Made by a program: the position numbers and the translations under genes. The notes under the pieces are model-generated. The model had not been told where the DNA came from and did no database searches. It saw nothing but the letters and a program-made list of their open reading frames with translations. A DNA stretch of 64,000 nucleotides from Klenkia marina. GTDB taxonomy: Bacteria; Actinomycetota; Actinomycetes; Mycobacteriales; Geodermatophilaceae. The stretch's first letter is position 1. Each line of letters starts with the position of its first letter. This document shows positions 1-12,493 of the stretch, in pieces. The DNA lies in NCBI RefSeq assembly GCF_900101025.1, contig NZ_FMUH01000004.1:186001-250000 (forward strand). The letters run 5' to 3'.

Positions 1-374
1 CACGGGAGTTCTGGCCGGGCGGGCTCACCCTCGTGCTGGAGCACACCTCCACCCTGACCTGGGACCTCGGCGAGTCCGAGGGCACCGTCGCCGTCCGGCT
101 GCCCGACGACGACGTCACCCGGGAGCTGCTGCGCCGCACCGGACCGCTCGCCGTGTCCAGCGCCAACCGCTCCGGCCGCCCGGCGGCCACCACCGCGCAG
201 CAGGCGGACTACCAGCTCGGTGAGCACGCCGCGGTGATCCTGGACGACGGTCCGCGCGAGGTGGGTGCGCCGAGCACCATCGTCGACTGCACGGGTGAGC
301 ACGCCCGGGTCCTGCGGGTGGGCGCGGTCGAGGTCGACCGGCTGCGCGAGGTCGTGCCCTCGCTCACGGATTGA
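1..374 (+). CDS. L-threonylcarbamoyladenylate synthase, 3' part (Sua5/YrdC family)
   Basis: The reading frame is open from the left window edge, so the N-terminal half is missing. Members of this family make threonylcarbamoyl-AMP from threonine, bicarbonate and ATP for the t6A37 modification of ANN-decoding tRNAs. The visible part begins with FWPGGLTLVLEH, matching the conserved FWPGPLT block of the YrdC fold, and continues with LAVSSANRSGRPAA (the SAN motif) and APSTIVDC near the end. There is no room for the extra C-terminal Sua5 domain, so this is a short YrdC-type protein. wecA follows after 113 nt, the order also known from mycobacteria (Rv1301-Rv1302, from memory). Confidence 0.9.
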   Translation, partial: REFWPGGLTLVLEHTSTLTWDLGESEGTVAVRLPDDDVTRELLRRTGPLAVSSANRSGRPAATTAQQADYQLGEHAAVILDDGPREVGAPSTIVDCTGEHARVLRVGAVEVDRLREVVPSLTD

Positions 375-375
375 G

Positions 376-440
376 GAAGGACCCGGTCGCCCCCCACGAC
401 GCGCTGCGCACGCCGCGGGTCCCTGCGACGGGGCCGGTCG
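376..440 (+). repeat. Stop-codon-linked stem-loop repeat, copy 1
   Basis: It starts one base after the sua5 stop codon and has the same orientation. It aligns with the copies at 20695, 40328 (minus) and 63519: GAAGGACCC, a C-rich run, a variable GC-rich centre, then GGGTCCCTGCGA and a G-rich run with GGCCGGTC. The outer stem pairs GTCGC with GCGAC, where other copies pair CTCGC with GCGAG or CGTGC with GCACG. This is the most diverged copy, with one mismatch further out in the stem. Confidence 0.75.
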
Positions 441-446
441 AGCCGT

Positions 447-452
447 TACCGT
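447..452 (+). promoter_or_regulatory. Possible -10 box (TACCGT) for wecA
   Basis: TACCGT lies just after the stem-loop repeat. Transcription from it would give a leader of about 30 nt containing GGAG about 12 nt before the GTG start of wecA. No clear -35 is visible, so this is a weak call. Confidence 0.35.
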
Positions 453-487
453 CGAGGCCTCACCCACCCCTTGGAGCTTGACCGCCC

Positions 488-1747
488 GTGCGCGAGTACG
501 CCGTCGTCTGCCTCACCGCGGCGCTGGTCACCTACCTGACCACGCCGGTGGTGCGGGTGCTGGCGATGCGGTGGAAGGTCATGTCCGCGGTCCGCGAGCG
601 CGACGTGCACGTCATCCCCACCCCGCGCGGCGGGGGTGTCGCGATGTACGTCGGCGTCGCCGCGGCCGTGCTCGTGGCCAGCCGGCTGCCGGCGCTGCAG
701 CGCACGTTCGACGACTCGCAGACGTACGCGGTGCTGGTGGCCGGCGGGCTGATCTGCCTGCTCGGCGTGCTCGACGACCGCTTCGAGATCGACGCCCTCA
801 CCAAGCTGACCGGCCAGATCGCCTGCGCCGGGGTGATGGTCCTGCTCGGGGTGCAGTTCCTGTACGTCTTCCTGCCGTTCGGCAACATCGGCACGCTGAT
901 CCTGGGTGACAGCGGGGTGCCGTTGACCATCCTCACCACGGTGCTCGTGGTGAACGCGCTCAACTTCATCGACGGCCTCGACGGCCTGGCCGCCGGGGTG
1001 TCCGCGATCGCGGCCCTGGCGCTGTTCGCCTACAGCTACAACCTCGGACTCGTCGGCTTCGACGACACCGCCTCGGCGCCGGCGCTCATCACCGCGGTGC
1101 TCGCCGGGGCCTGCCTGGGGTTCCTGCCGCACAACTTCTCCCCGGCCCGCATCTTCATGGGCGACTCGGGCTCGATGCTGGTCGGGCTGATGCTGTCGGC
1201 CGCAGCCGTCTCGGCGACCGGGCGCGTGGACTCGCAGAGCTTCGACTCGGCGGCCAGCGTGCTGCCCTTGGCCCTGCCGCTGCTCGTGCCGCTGGCCGTG
1301 CTGTTCATCCCCTTCACCGACCTGGTGCTGGCCGTGCTGCGGCGGACGCGCAAGGGTCAGTCGCCGTTCAGCCCGGACAAGATGCACCTGCACCACCGGC
1401 TCCTGTCGATCGGGCACTCCCACCGCCGTGCGGTGCTGGTCATGTACTTCTGGGCGGCGCTGCTGAGCTTCGGGGTCATCGCCCTGTCGATCTCGGGTGG
1501 CACGGTCGAGGTGCTGGTCCTCGTGGGGGTCCTCGTCGTGGTCGGCGTGGTGGTCGTGCTCGCCCCGCGCGCCCGCCGACCCGAGCGCACCGCCGAGTCG
1601 GTGGCGGAGTCCGAGACCCGGGCCGCGCGGTCGGCCCGCTGGTGGGGACGCCGCGCCGGCGGTTGCAGGGGGAGGGGCGCCGTACCGTCACGGTCAGCAA
1701 CGCCGTCGTCCGGCCGCACCCCCGACACCTCCGGAGCCCCCCGATGA
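488..1747 (+). CDS. wecA: Polyprenyl-phosphate GlcNAc-1-phosphate transferase (MraY/WecA family)
   Basis: This integral membrane enzyme would transfer GlcNAc-1-phosphate from UDP-GlcNAc to a polyprenyl phosphate, the first step of many cell-wall glycans; in mycobacteria it starts the arabinogalactan linker. Family blocks occur in order: HVIPTPRGGGVAMYVG near residue 40, LDDRFEIDALTKLTGQ near 97, NALNFIDGLDGLAAG near 157 (magnesium-binding aspartates), ARIFMGDSGSMLVG near 220 and DKMHLHHRLL near 297 (the HIHH-like loop). About ten hydrophobic segments are present. The last 55 residues are basic and probably cytoplasmic. The GTG start follows GGAG at some distance. The stop overlaps the next ATG by 4 bp (ATGA), so the gene is coupled to the ATP synthase cluster. 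Confidence 0.92.
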   Translation: MREYAVVCLTAALVTYLTTPVVRVLAMRWKVMSAVRERDVHVIPTPRGGGVAMYVGVAAAVLVASRLPALQRTFDDSQTYAVLVAGGLICLLGVLDDRFEIDALTKLTGQIACAGVMVLLGVQFLYVFLPFGNIGTLILGDSGVPLTILTTVLVVNALNFIDGLDGLAAGVSAIAALALFAYSYNLGLVGFDDTASAPALITAVLAGACLGFLPHNFSPARIFMGDSGSMLVGLMLSAAAVSATGRVDSQSFDSAASVLPLALPLLVPLAVLFIPFTDLVLAVLRRTRKGQSPFSPDKMHLHHRLLSIGHSHRRAVLVMYFWAALLSFGVIALSISGGTVEVLVLVGVLVVVGVVVVLAPRARRPERTAESVAESETRAARSARWWGRRAGGCRGRGAVPSRSATPSSGRTPDTSGAPR

Positions 1748-2256
1748 CCCGACCTCCTGCCCGTCCGGCGCCGCGCAGCGCCGCCGGGCCCTGGGACCTC
1801 TCGTTCCTGCGGGTGGGCGCCCTGGTCACCGCCGTGCTCACCGTGGTCGCCGTCCCTGCGGTGGGGCTGCTGGCCGGCTGGCCCGAGGCGCTCGGCGTGG
1901 TGCTCGGCGCGGTCGTCGTGACCGCGTTCTTCTGCCTGTCGGGCTTCGCCATCGCCTGGGCCGGCAAGATCGACGACTCGTTCACCCTGCCGGCGGCCCT
2001 CGGGGCGTTCGTCGTCAAGATCCTCGGGTTCTCCGCCCTGCTGCAGTCGTTGCCGGCCGACGGCGTCCCCGACCGCCGAGCAGCTGCGTGGGCGGTGATA
2101 GCCGGCGCCCTGCTGTGGAGCGGGGTGCAGGCCCGGTGGGTGTGGACCCGTCAGCTCTACTACACGACACCGCCCGCTCCACCTGCGGGGTCATCCGATC
2201 AGGGTGTTCTGCGACGAGCTGTAGAAGACCCTGGCGGGCGCCGCACAGGCGGCTGA
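1744..2256 (+). CDS. Small four-helix membrane protein, ATP synthase I-like
   Basis: This protein of 170 residues has four hydrophobic segments (about residues 20-42, 46-68, 78-98 and 112-132) and a hydrophilic tail. Its position between wecA and atpB matches the small membrane protein Rv1303 of mycobacteria, often annotated as ATP synthase I. By analogy it may help assemble the c-ring or bring magnesium to the synthase; nothing in the sequence itself shows a reaction. The ATG was chosen because it overlaps the wecA stop as ATGA and removes a long low-complexity upstream extension. A second AtpI-like gene follows, which is unusual. Confidence 0.7.
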   Translation: MTRPPARPAPRSAAGPWDLSFLRVGALVTAVLTVVAVPAVGLLAGWPEALGVVLGAVVVTAFFCLSGFAIAWAGKIDDSFTLPAALGAFVVKILGFSALLQSLPADGVPDRRAAAWAVIAGALLWSGVQARWVWTRQLYYTTPPAPPAGSSDQGVLRRAVEDPGGRRTGG

Positions 2257-2262
2257 TAGTGT
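2257..2262 (+). promoter_or_regulatory. -10 box (TAGTGT), predicted leaderless promoter
   Basis: TAGTGT overlaps the stop of the upstream gene and is followed by 8 nt and an ATG, the geometry of a leaderless actinobacterial promoter. It would give the atp genes a start independent of wecA. Confidence 0.5.
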
Positions 2263-2270
2263 CCGCAGCG

Positions 2271-2654
2271 ATGGACAGCGCCTCCACGCAGAACGGTGGC
2301 CACGGCCGTCGCCCCACCCCGTCCGACGAGTCGCACCCCAGCGGTGCGGATGTCGGCTGGGGGATCACCGGGACCTTGTTGTCCGGGCTGGTCGTGTGGG
2401 GTGGCGCCGGCTGGCTGCTCGACCGCTGGCTGGAGACCCGCGTGTTCGTCGTGATCGGCATGCTGCTCGGGCTCGCCTCGGCCATCTACCTGGTGGTCAC
2501 GAAGTACGGCGGGGCCACCGACGCCCCGGTCGCGATCAGCTCCACCAGCTACAGCAAGATCAGCTCCAAGAGCTACACGACCTACCGCAGGACCCCGGGC
2601 GGACGACGGAGCCGGCCACGGGCGCAGCAGATGACGCAGAAGGGACACCGGTGA
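2271..2654 (+). CDS. AtpI/AtpZ-like ATP synthase accessory membrane protein
   Basis: The protein has 127 residues: a polar N terminus, two hydrophobic helices (about residues 29-48 and 55-75, GWGITGTLLSGLVVWGGAGW and VFVVIGMLLGLASAIYLVV), and a basic, serine/tyrosine-rich C-terminal tail. The two-helix layout and glycine-rich first helix fit the AtpZ/AtpI family, whose members assist c-ring assembly or magnesium uptake for F1Fo. ATG was chosen; a GTG 12 nt upstream is in frame. The stop overlaps the GTG of atpB by 4 bp, so the two are translationally coupled. The tail of about 45 residues is longer than usual. Confidence 0.75.
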   Translation: MDSASTQNGGHGRRPTPSDESHPSGADVGWGITGTLLSGLVVWGGAGWLLDRWLETRVFVVIGMLLGLASAIYLVVTKYGGATDAPVAISSTSYSKISSKSYTTYRRTPGGRRSRPRAQQMTQKGHR

Positions 2655-3484
2655 CCTCCAGCGCCTCCGCGCTCGCGAGCGTGCTCGCAGTCGAGAGCGA
2701 CCCCGGCGGCGGCTTCGTGTCGCCGACGATCCAGGAGTTCTACCCGCCGGCGTTGGCCGAGTTCTCGGTCTTCGGCATCGATTTCTCGATCACCCGCATC
2801 ACGGTGATCTCGTGGATCGCCACCGCGGCCATCCTGCTGTTCATGGTGCTGGCCACCCGCCGCATGACGGTGGTGCCGCGCAAGGCGCAGTGGTTGATGG
2901 AGAGCGGTTACGGCCTCGTCCGCGACAACCTCGGTCGCGACGTCATCGGCCCCCGCTACAAGCCGTTCGTCCCGTTCCTGGGTGCGCTGTTCTTCTTCAT
3001 CCTGGCGAACAACGCGATGAGCATCATCCCGTTCTTCCAGATCTCGCCGATGAGCAAGTTCGCGTACCCGTTGGTGCTCGCTCTGCTGGTGTACGTGCTC
3101 TACAACGTCGTCTCGATCAAGAACAAGGGCCTGGGTGGCTACCTCAAGGAGGTCGCTGTCCCGCCCGGCGTGCCCATCCCGTTCCTGATCCTGGTGACGC
3201 CCATCGAGCTGCTGCAGATGTTCGTCATCCGGCCGTTCACGCTGGCCGTCCGACTCTTCGCCAACCTGTTCGCCGGTCACATGCTGCTGGTTGTCTTCTC
3301 CCTCGGCACGGTCTACCTGCTGGGCAAGTTCGGCGAGAACTTCTCGTTCATCTTCGCGCCGCTGTCGTTCCTCATGGCGCTGTTCATGACCTTCTTCGAG
3401 GTGCTGGTGATCGTGCTGCAGGCCTACGTCTTCACGGTGCTCACCGCCACCTACCTGAACGGGGCGGTCGAGAAGGCCCACTGA
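2651..3484 (+). CDS. atpB: F1Fo ATP synthase subunit a
   Basis: This is the membrane stator subunit that forms the proton half-channels against the c-ring. It has 277 residues with five to six transmembrane helices. The essential arginine is R201 in RPFTLAVRLFANLFAGHM, and ELLQMFVIRPF precedes it. The GTG start gives MTSSASALASVLAVES and overlaps the upstream stop (GTGA). The next gene, atpE, begins after 92 nt with its own strong ribosome binding site. Confidence 0.97.
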   Translation: MTSSASALASVLAVESDPGGGFVSPTIQEFYPPALAEFSVFGIDFSITRITVISWIATAAILLFMVLATRRMTVVPRKAQWLMESGYGLVRDNLGRDVIGPRYKPFVPFLGALFFFILANNAMSIIPFFQISPMSKFAYPLVLALLVYVLYNVVSIKNKGLGGYLKEVAVPPGVPIPFLILVTPIELLQMFVIRPFTLAVRLFANLFAGHMLLVVFSLGTVYLLGKFGENFSFIFAPLSFLMALFMTFFEVLVIVLQAYVFTVLTATYLNGAVEKAH

Positions 3485-3552
3485 GGCCCTCGCCGTCGCG
3501 TTCGACCCCCAGACGCACCACCCCGCCAGCCACCCGGGACCACCCCGGGTGA

Positions 3553-3804
<252 letters not shown>

Positions 3805-3855
3805 CCCTGCCCCTGTTCGGCACGTCTGACCTGAGCACGGACGAGGAGTGACATC

Positions 3856-4437
3856 GTGGAGCTGACTGCTGCTGAGTCGGTCAATCCGCTGCTGCCCCCG
3901 GTCGGCGAGATCATCGTCGGCCTCATCACGTTCGCCATCCTGGCGTTCGTCGTCATCAAGTTCGTCTTCCCGGTCATCGAGAAGACGTTCCAGGAGCGGC
4001 GCAACGCGATCGAGGGCGGCATCGAGCGTGCCGAGGCCGCCCAGGCCGAGGCCAAGGCAGCGCTGGAGCAGTACCGCGCCCAGCTCGCCGAGGCCCGCAC
4101 GGAGGCCGCCCAGATCCGGGACGCCGCCCGGGCCGAGGGCCAGCAGATCCTCGAGGAGCTGCGCACCCAGGCCCAGGAGGAGTCCGCCCGCATCGTCGCC
4201 CGCGGCGAGGAGCAGCTCGCTGCCTCCCGCCAGCAGGTGGTCAACGAGCTGCGCGGCCAGATCGGCTCCATGGCCGTCACGCTCGCCGGCCGCGTGGTGG
4301 GCGAGTCCCTCGAGGACGACGCCCGTCGCCGCGGGACGGTGGACCGCTTCCTCGACGAGCTGGACCAGATGTCGACGTCGACCGCGACCGGCCCCACCGG
4401 TGGCAGCTCGGCGTACTCGCCGGAGGGCACCCGCTGA
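3856..4437 (+). CDS. atpF: F1Fo ATP synthase subunit b
   Basis: Subunit b is the peripheral stalk that holds F1 against rotation. It has 193 residues: one transmembrane helix at about residues 15-38 (VGEIIVGLITFAILAFVVIK), then a long charged coiled coil rich in Ala, Glu, Gln and Arg, and a short Ser/Thr/Gly tail. It starts at GTG behind GAGGAG. Its stop shares one base with the ATG of atpH (TGATG). b and delta are separate here, unlike the fused b-delta protein of mycobacteria. Confidence 0.96.
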   Translation: MELTAAESVNPLLPPVGEIIVGLITFAILAFVVIKFVFPVIEKTFQERRNAIEGGIERAEAAQAEAKAALEQYRAQLAEARTEAAQIRDAARAEGQQILEELRTQAQEESARIVARGEEQLAASRQQVVNELRGQIGSMAVTLAGRVVGESLEDDARRRGTVDRFLDELDQMSTSTATGPTGGSSAYSPEGTR

Positions 4438-5270
4438 TGCAGGCAGCCAGCCGGGAGGCGCTCACCGCATCGCGCGACCGCCTCGCCCAGCAGACCGGGT
4501 CCCCCTCGGGGGCCCGGTCCGACGGCCAGACCCTGCTGGGCCTGGCCGACGACCTGTTCGCCGTGGCGCACCTGCTCGACGGTCAGGTCTCGCTCCGGCG
4601 GGCCCTGGCCGACGCGTCGGTCCGCCCCGACGACCGGGCCGGGCTGGCCGGCCGGCTGCTCTCGGGCAAGGTCGGCGACGGCGCGCTCGACGTCGTGCAG
4701 ACCGTGGCCCGGCAGCGCTGGTCGCGACCCCTCGACCTGGTCGAGGCCGTCGAGACCCTCGCCACCGATGCCGCCCTCGAGGCGGCGCAGGCGCGGGGCG
4801 AACTCGACGCGGTCGAGGACGAGCTGTTCCGGTTCGGCCGGATCATCGACGGCGACCCCGCCCTGTCCCGGCTGCTCGGTGACCCGAGTGCCGACCGGTC
4901 GGGCAAGACCGCGCTGCTGGACCGGCTCCTGGCCGGGAAGGTCTCGCCCGTCACCGAGCGGCTGGTGCGCAACGCGCTGACCAGTCGGCACGTGCACAAC
5001 GCCGCGAACGCCGTCGAGCGCATCTCCGAGGCCGCCTCGGCCCGCCGGGGCCAGTCGGTCGCGCACGTGGTCAGCGCGGTCGAGCTGAGCGACGAGCAGC
5101 GCCGCCGGCTCACGGGGATCCTCGAGCGGACCTACGGCCGGACCATCGGTCTGCAGGTCCAGGTCGACCCCTCGATCGTCGGAGGCCTGGTCATCCGGGT
5201 CGGCGACGAGATCGTCGACGGCAGCATCGCGAACCGGTTGGCCGCAGCCGGTCGCCGCTTCGCCGGCTGA
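4437..5270 (+). CDS. atpH: F1Fo ATP synthase subunit delta
   Basis: Delta links the peripheral stalk to the top of the alpha3beta3 head. At 277 residues it is about 100 longer than the E. coli protein, as is usual in actinobacteria. The C-terminal part carries the family signature: SVAHVVSAVELSDEQRRRL followed by GLQVQVDPSIVGGLVIRVGD and NRLAAAGRRF. Translation is probably coupled to atpF through the 1-bp overlap. A gap of 89 nt containing a small inverted repeat (CGGTCGG/CCGACCC) precedes atpA. Confidence 0.95.
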   Translation: MQAASREALTASRDRLAQQTGSPSGARSDGQTLLGLADDLFAVAHLLDGQVSLRRALADASVRPDDRAGLAGRLLSGKVGDGALDVVQTVARQRWSRPLDLVEAVETLATDAALEAAQARGELDAVEDELFRFGRIIDGDPALSRLLGDPSADRSGKTALLDRLLAGKVSPVTERLVRNALTSRHVHNAANAVERISEAASARRGQSVAHVVSAVELSDEQRRRLTGILERTYGRTIGLQVQVDPSIVGGLVIRVGDEIVDGSIANRLAAAGRRFAG

Positions 5271-5359
5271 GCCGGCTGGTCGACCCGGTCGGCTGACCGA
5301 CCCGAACACTCCAGCACCACCCCAGACAGCACCTGAGCAGGGAAGAGGACACCCGGGCC

Positions 5360-6997
<1,638 letters not shown>

Positions 6998-7000
6998 CCC

Positions 7001-9443
<2,443 letters not shown>

Positions 9444-9460
9444 CCCGCAGCACGACCTGA

Positions 9461-9500
9461 CCGGCGGCCGGTCACCCCTCCCGGGGTGGCCGGCCGCCGG
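9461..9500 (+). terminator. Hairpin after atpD, probable bidirectional terminator
   Basis: An 18-bp stem (left arm CCGGCGGCCGGTCACCCC) with a TCCC loop contains a single U-G wobble. It starts 18 nt after the atpD stop and ends 27 nt before the end of the convergent transporter gene. There is no U-tract, as is common in high-GC actinobacteria. It would separate atpD transcription from everything downstream, including atpC. Confidence 0.7.
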
Positions 9501-9526
9501 CGTGTGCGGGCAGCGCGCCGGGGTGC

Positions 9527-10378
9527 CTACTGCCGGTGGTGCTCGTCGAGCAGCTCGTCGGCCGGGACGGTGGGCACCCCGAACCGGGCCAGGCAGATCG
9601 CGGCGCCGACGGTGACGACGAAGCCGAGCACGGCCAGCCACCCGAGGCCGGGCACCGTCTGGTCGCCGACCGCCAGGCCCAGCCCCGCGCCGAGCACCGA
9701 CTCCGAGGCGACCATCGTCGCCGTGACCACGACGACCGCGCCCCGCTGCAGGGCCAGTGCGCCCGCCACCAGCCCGGTGAGGCCGGCCACCCCCACGGCC
9801 CACGCGGCCGGGTCGCCCAGGACGCCGGGCACGGTCACCGGCGCCAGCACGCGGGCGGCCAGCGACAGCACCCCGAACGCGACCCCGGCCAGCACGCCCA
9901 GCGCGGCGCCGGATGCCCCGAGGCGGGTCCCCACGGCCACCGCGACGGCGCTGAGGCCCGCCGCGGCCAGCGCGCACCAGGACACCCACGTGGGCACCTG
10001 CTCGGCCACCGACGGCTGCGCGGCCACCGCGACGCCCACCAGGCCGCCGGCGAGCGCCACCAGGGCGACCACCTCGCGGGCGCGCAACCGCGAGCCGAGC
10101 AGCACCGCGGCCAGCACGGCGGTCACGCCCAGGCTGCTGGCGCGACCGGCCTGCACCAGGAACAGCGGCAGCGCGCGGACGGCGACCAGGGACGCCAGGA
10201 ACGACACCCCGACGAGCGCGGTGCCGACCAGGTAGCGCGGGTCCCGGGCCAGGCCACCCAGGAAGCCGGCGACGCGCTCGGCCGAGGACCGACCGACCGC
10301 CGAGGCCTGCAGCACCGCCGCGGCCCCCGAGCACAGCGCGGCGGCGACGAGGGCGAGGGCGGACACCAGCACGGGCAC
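9527..10378 (-). CDS. DMT-superfamily (EamA-like) membrane transporter
   Basis: The protein has about 283 residues and roughly ten hydrophobic segments rich in Ala, Val, Gly and Leu, arranged as two similar halves (MPVLVSALALVAAALCSGAA and the second half from about residue 135). This is the drug/metabolite transporter layout. GTG at 10378 is the longest start, but GGAGG ends right against it and lies 5 nt before an in-frame GTG at 10372, so the real start is probably two codons later. It diverges from the glycan operon that begins 115 nt away. DMT proteins include the polyprenyl-phosphate-aminosugar flippases ArnE/ArnF, so a flippase role beside these glycosyltransferases is possible but unproven; metabolite export is the alternative. 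Confidence 0.72.
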   Translation of the reverse strand: MPVLVSALALVAAALCSGAAAVLQASAVGRSSAERVAGFLGGLARDPRYLVGTALVGVSFLASLVAVRALPLFLVQAGRASSLGVTAVLAAVLLGSRLRAREVVALVALAGGLVGVAVAAQPSVAEQVPTWVSWCALAAAGLSAVAVAVGTRLGASGAALGVLAGVAFGVLSLAARVLAPVTVPGVLGDPAAWAVGVAGLTGLVAGALALQRGAVVVVTATMVASESVLGAGLGLAVGDQTVPGLGWLAVLGFVVTVGAAICLARFGVPTVPADELLDEHHRQ

Positions 10379-10480
10379 CTCCGGGGTCGGCGAGCGGGGC
10401 GACGCACGTCACGTCCGTCCCGTGGGCCCCGGGGACCCTACCGACACGCGCCTGTTCACCGATCTGCCAGGTCGGCCCCC

Positions 10481-10486
10481 TAGGGT
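10481..10486 (+). promoter_or_regulatory. -10 box (TAGGGT), predicted leaderless promoter of the glycan operon
   Basis: TAGGGT is followed by 7 nt and the GTG of the first glycosyltransferase, and no ribosome binding site is present. It would drive the five coupled genes up to 14965. Confidence 0.6.
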
Positions 10487-10493
10487 GCCTGCC

Positions 10494-11747
10494 GTGATCG
10501 ATGCACCCGCCCGCGCCGAGGGCCTCGTCGTCCGGAGGCTGCCGGCCTTCGCGCTGGCCGCCTTCCTGCTGCTGGCGGTCGTCGTGGGCGTGGTGGCCTC
10601 GCTGGCCTACCCGGGCCGCCCGGAGCTCGGCCTCGACGGGCCGTGGTGGTTGGACGCCCTGTTCCAGGGCGACTCGGGGTGGTACTTCTCGATCGCGTCG
10701 CAGGGGTACTCCTACACCCCGGGTGTGCAGTCCCCGATCGCGTTCTTCCCGGCCTACCCCGTCACGGTCCACCTGCTGGGCGAGCTGATGGGTGGTGACT
10801 TCTCCACGGCGGCGGGCGTGCTGACCCTGGTGTTCGCCGGCGCGGTCACCGTGCTCTTCGCGTCCTGGATCCGCACCCGGGTCGCCCCCCGCACGGCCGT
10901 CGTCGCGGTCGGGCTGCTCCTGCTCTACCCGTACAGCTTCTTCCTCTACGGCAGCGGCTACAGCGACGCGCTGTTCCTGCTGACCGCGCTGGGGGCGTTC
11001 GCCCTGCTGGAGCGTCGGCAGTACGTGCTGGCCGGGCTGGTGGGCATCCTGGCCACCGCGGGCCGCCCCATCGGCATCGCGGTCACCGCAGGTCTGGCCG
11101 TGCGCGCGCTGGAGCTGCTGGCCCAGCGCCGCACGGCACAGCACGACCCCGACCCCGACCCCGATCCCGACCGGGCCGGTGCCGGGTCGCCGGGCCGGCC
11201 CGTCCCGCTGCGCGCGCTGGTGGCCGCGCTGCGCGACGTGGGCTGGCGCGAGGTGAGCCTGCTGGTCTCGGTCGCCGGTCTGGTCGGCTGGATGGTCTAC
11301 CTCGGCGAGCGCTTCGGCGACCCGCTGGCCTTCGCCACCGTGCAGGGGGCCCCGGGCTGGAACCAGGGGAGCGGGCCCTTCACCTGGTTCAAGGGACCGT
11401 TCGTGGGCAGCGTGCTGTCCCTGGACTGGGACGTCCTGGTGCTGATCGTGCCGCAGGCCCTCATGTGCGGGCTGGCGGTGCTGCTCGTGCGCACCTGCTG
11501 GAAGCGGTTCGGCTGGGGCTACACCGCCTTCGCGGTGGTCTCCATCGCCATCCCGATCATCGGCACGAAGGACTTCATGGGCGGTGGCCGCTACGTGCTG
11601 GCCGCCTTCCCGCTGCTCGCCGCGGCCGCCGTCGTCCTCACCGGGGATCGCCGTCCGCGGTGGCTGGCTCCGGCGGTGCTGGCCGTGCTCGGGGTCGGTC
11701 TGGTGATCGCCACCGTGGCCTATGTTCACGGGGTGGAGGTCTCGTGA
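10494..11747 (+). CDS. Integral membrane mannosyltransferase-like protein (GT-C fold, PIG-V-like)
   Basis: This polytopic membrane protein of 417 residues has about ten hydrophobic segments. Between the first two lies GDSGWYFSIASQGYS followed by SPIAFFPAYPV, which resembles the W-D-x-x-W-Y/FFPLYP signature of PIG-V/GPI18-type mannosyltransferases that use polyprenyl-phosphate sugars outside the membrane. A GAC/CCC-rich stretch encodes a short DPDPDPDPD run near residue 220 in a cytoplasmic loop. GTG was chosen because a TAGGGT box lies 7 nt before it. Four downstream genes are coupled to it by 4-bp GTGA overlaps. The sugar and acceptor are unknown; in context I infer transfer of a polyprenyl-linked sugar to a wall polymer or lipid. 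Confidence 0.75.
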   Translation: MIDAPARAEGLVVRRLPAFALAAFLLLAVVVGVVASLAYPGRPELGLDGPWWLDALFQGDSGWYFSIASQGYSYTPGVQSPIAFFPAYPVTVHLLGELMGGDFSTAAGVLTLVFAGAVTVLFASWIRTRVAPRTAVVAVGLLLLYPYSFFLYGSGYSDALFLLTALGAFALLERRQYVLAGLVGILATAGRPIGIAVTAGLAVRALELLAQRRTAQHDPDPDPDPDRAGAGSPGRPVPLRALVAALRDVGWREVSLLVSVAGLVGWMVYLGERFGDPLAFATVQGAPGWNQGSGPFTWFKGPFVGSVLSLDWDVLVLIVPQALMCGLAVLLVRTCWKRFGWGYTAFAVVSIAIPIIGTKDFMGGGRYVLAAFPLLAAAAVVLTGDRRPRWLAPAVLAVLGVGLVIATVAYVHGVEVS

Positions 11748-12493
11748 AGGGCGCACCGCCTGTCCAGCTGCTGTCGGTCTTCTTCCCCATGTGGAACGAG
11801 GAGGAGTACGTCGAGCGGGCCGTGCGCGCGGCCGAGGAGGAGTGCCAGCGCCTGCAGGGCCTGGACGAGATCGCCGAGTACGAGCTCGTCATCATCGACG
11901 ACGCCTCCACCGACGGCACCCCGCAGATCGCCGACGACCTCGCTGCGGCAGACCCGCGCGTCCGGGTCGTGCACCACCCGGTGAACCGGGGGCTCGGCGG
12001 GGCCATCAAGACCGGGTTCGCCTCCGTCCGCGGGGACGTGGTGCTCTACACCGACGCCGACCTGCCCTTCGAGATGCTCGAGCTCGGCCGCGCGCTGCGG
12101 GTGCTGCGGCACTACGAGGCCGACATGGTCTCCGCCTACCGCCTCGACCGCACGGGCGAGGGCCCGCGCCGCGCGGTCTACTCCTTCGTCTACAACGGGC
12201 TCATCGCCCGGCTGTTCGGCACCCGGGTGCGCGACATCAACTTCGCGTTCAAGCTGGTGCGCCGCAGCGTGCTCGAGGCCGCCCGGCCGGTCAGCGAGGG
12301 CTCCTTCATCGATGCCGAGCTGGTCATCCGTGCCCAGCGGCTGGGCTTCCACATCGTGCAGATCGGCGTCGACTACTTCCCCCGCACCCGCGGGGTGTCC
12401 ACGCTGAGCTCGCCGGCGGTCATCCGCCGCATGCTCACCGAGATGCGCGAGCTCCGCAGCGACCTCGACCAACTGGCCCCGAGGAAGCGGTGA
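11744..12493 (+). CDS. GT2 glycosyltransferase, polyprenyl-phosphate sugar synthase type
   Basis: This 249-residue GT-A protein belongs to the dolichol-phosphate mannosyltransferase-like group. It has SVFFPMWNEEEYVERAV at the N terminus, VIIDDASTDGTPQIADD, the VNRGLGGAIKTGF block and the metal-binding DXD as YTDADLPFE near residue 106. No transmembrane segment follows the catalytic domain, so it is a minimal DPM1-type enzyme that would move a sugar from a nucleotide donor to a polyprenyl phosphate on the cytoplasmic face. Francisella FlmF2 and mycobacterial PpgS are GT2 enzymes doing this with GalNAc (established knowledge); the sugar used here cannot be read from sequence. Start and stop both overlap neighbours by GTGA. 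Confidence 0.85.
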   Translation: MKGAPPVQLLSVFFPMWNEEEYVERAVRAAEEECQRLQGLDEIAEYELVIIDDASTDGTPQIADDLAAADPRVRVVHHPVNRGLGGAIKTGFASVRGDVVLYTDADLPFEMLELGRALRVLRHYEADMVSAYRLDRTGEGPRRAVYSFVYNGLIARLFGTRVRDINFAFKLVRRSVLEAARPVSEGSFIDAELVIRAQRLGFHIVQIGVDYFPRTRGVSTLSSPAVIRRMLTEMRELRSDLDQLAPRKR

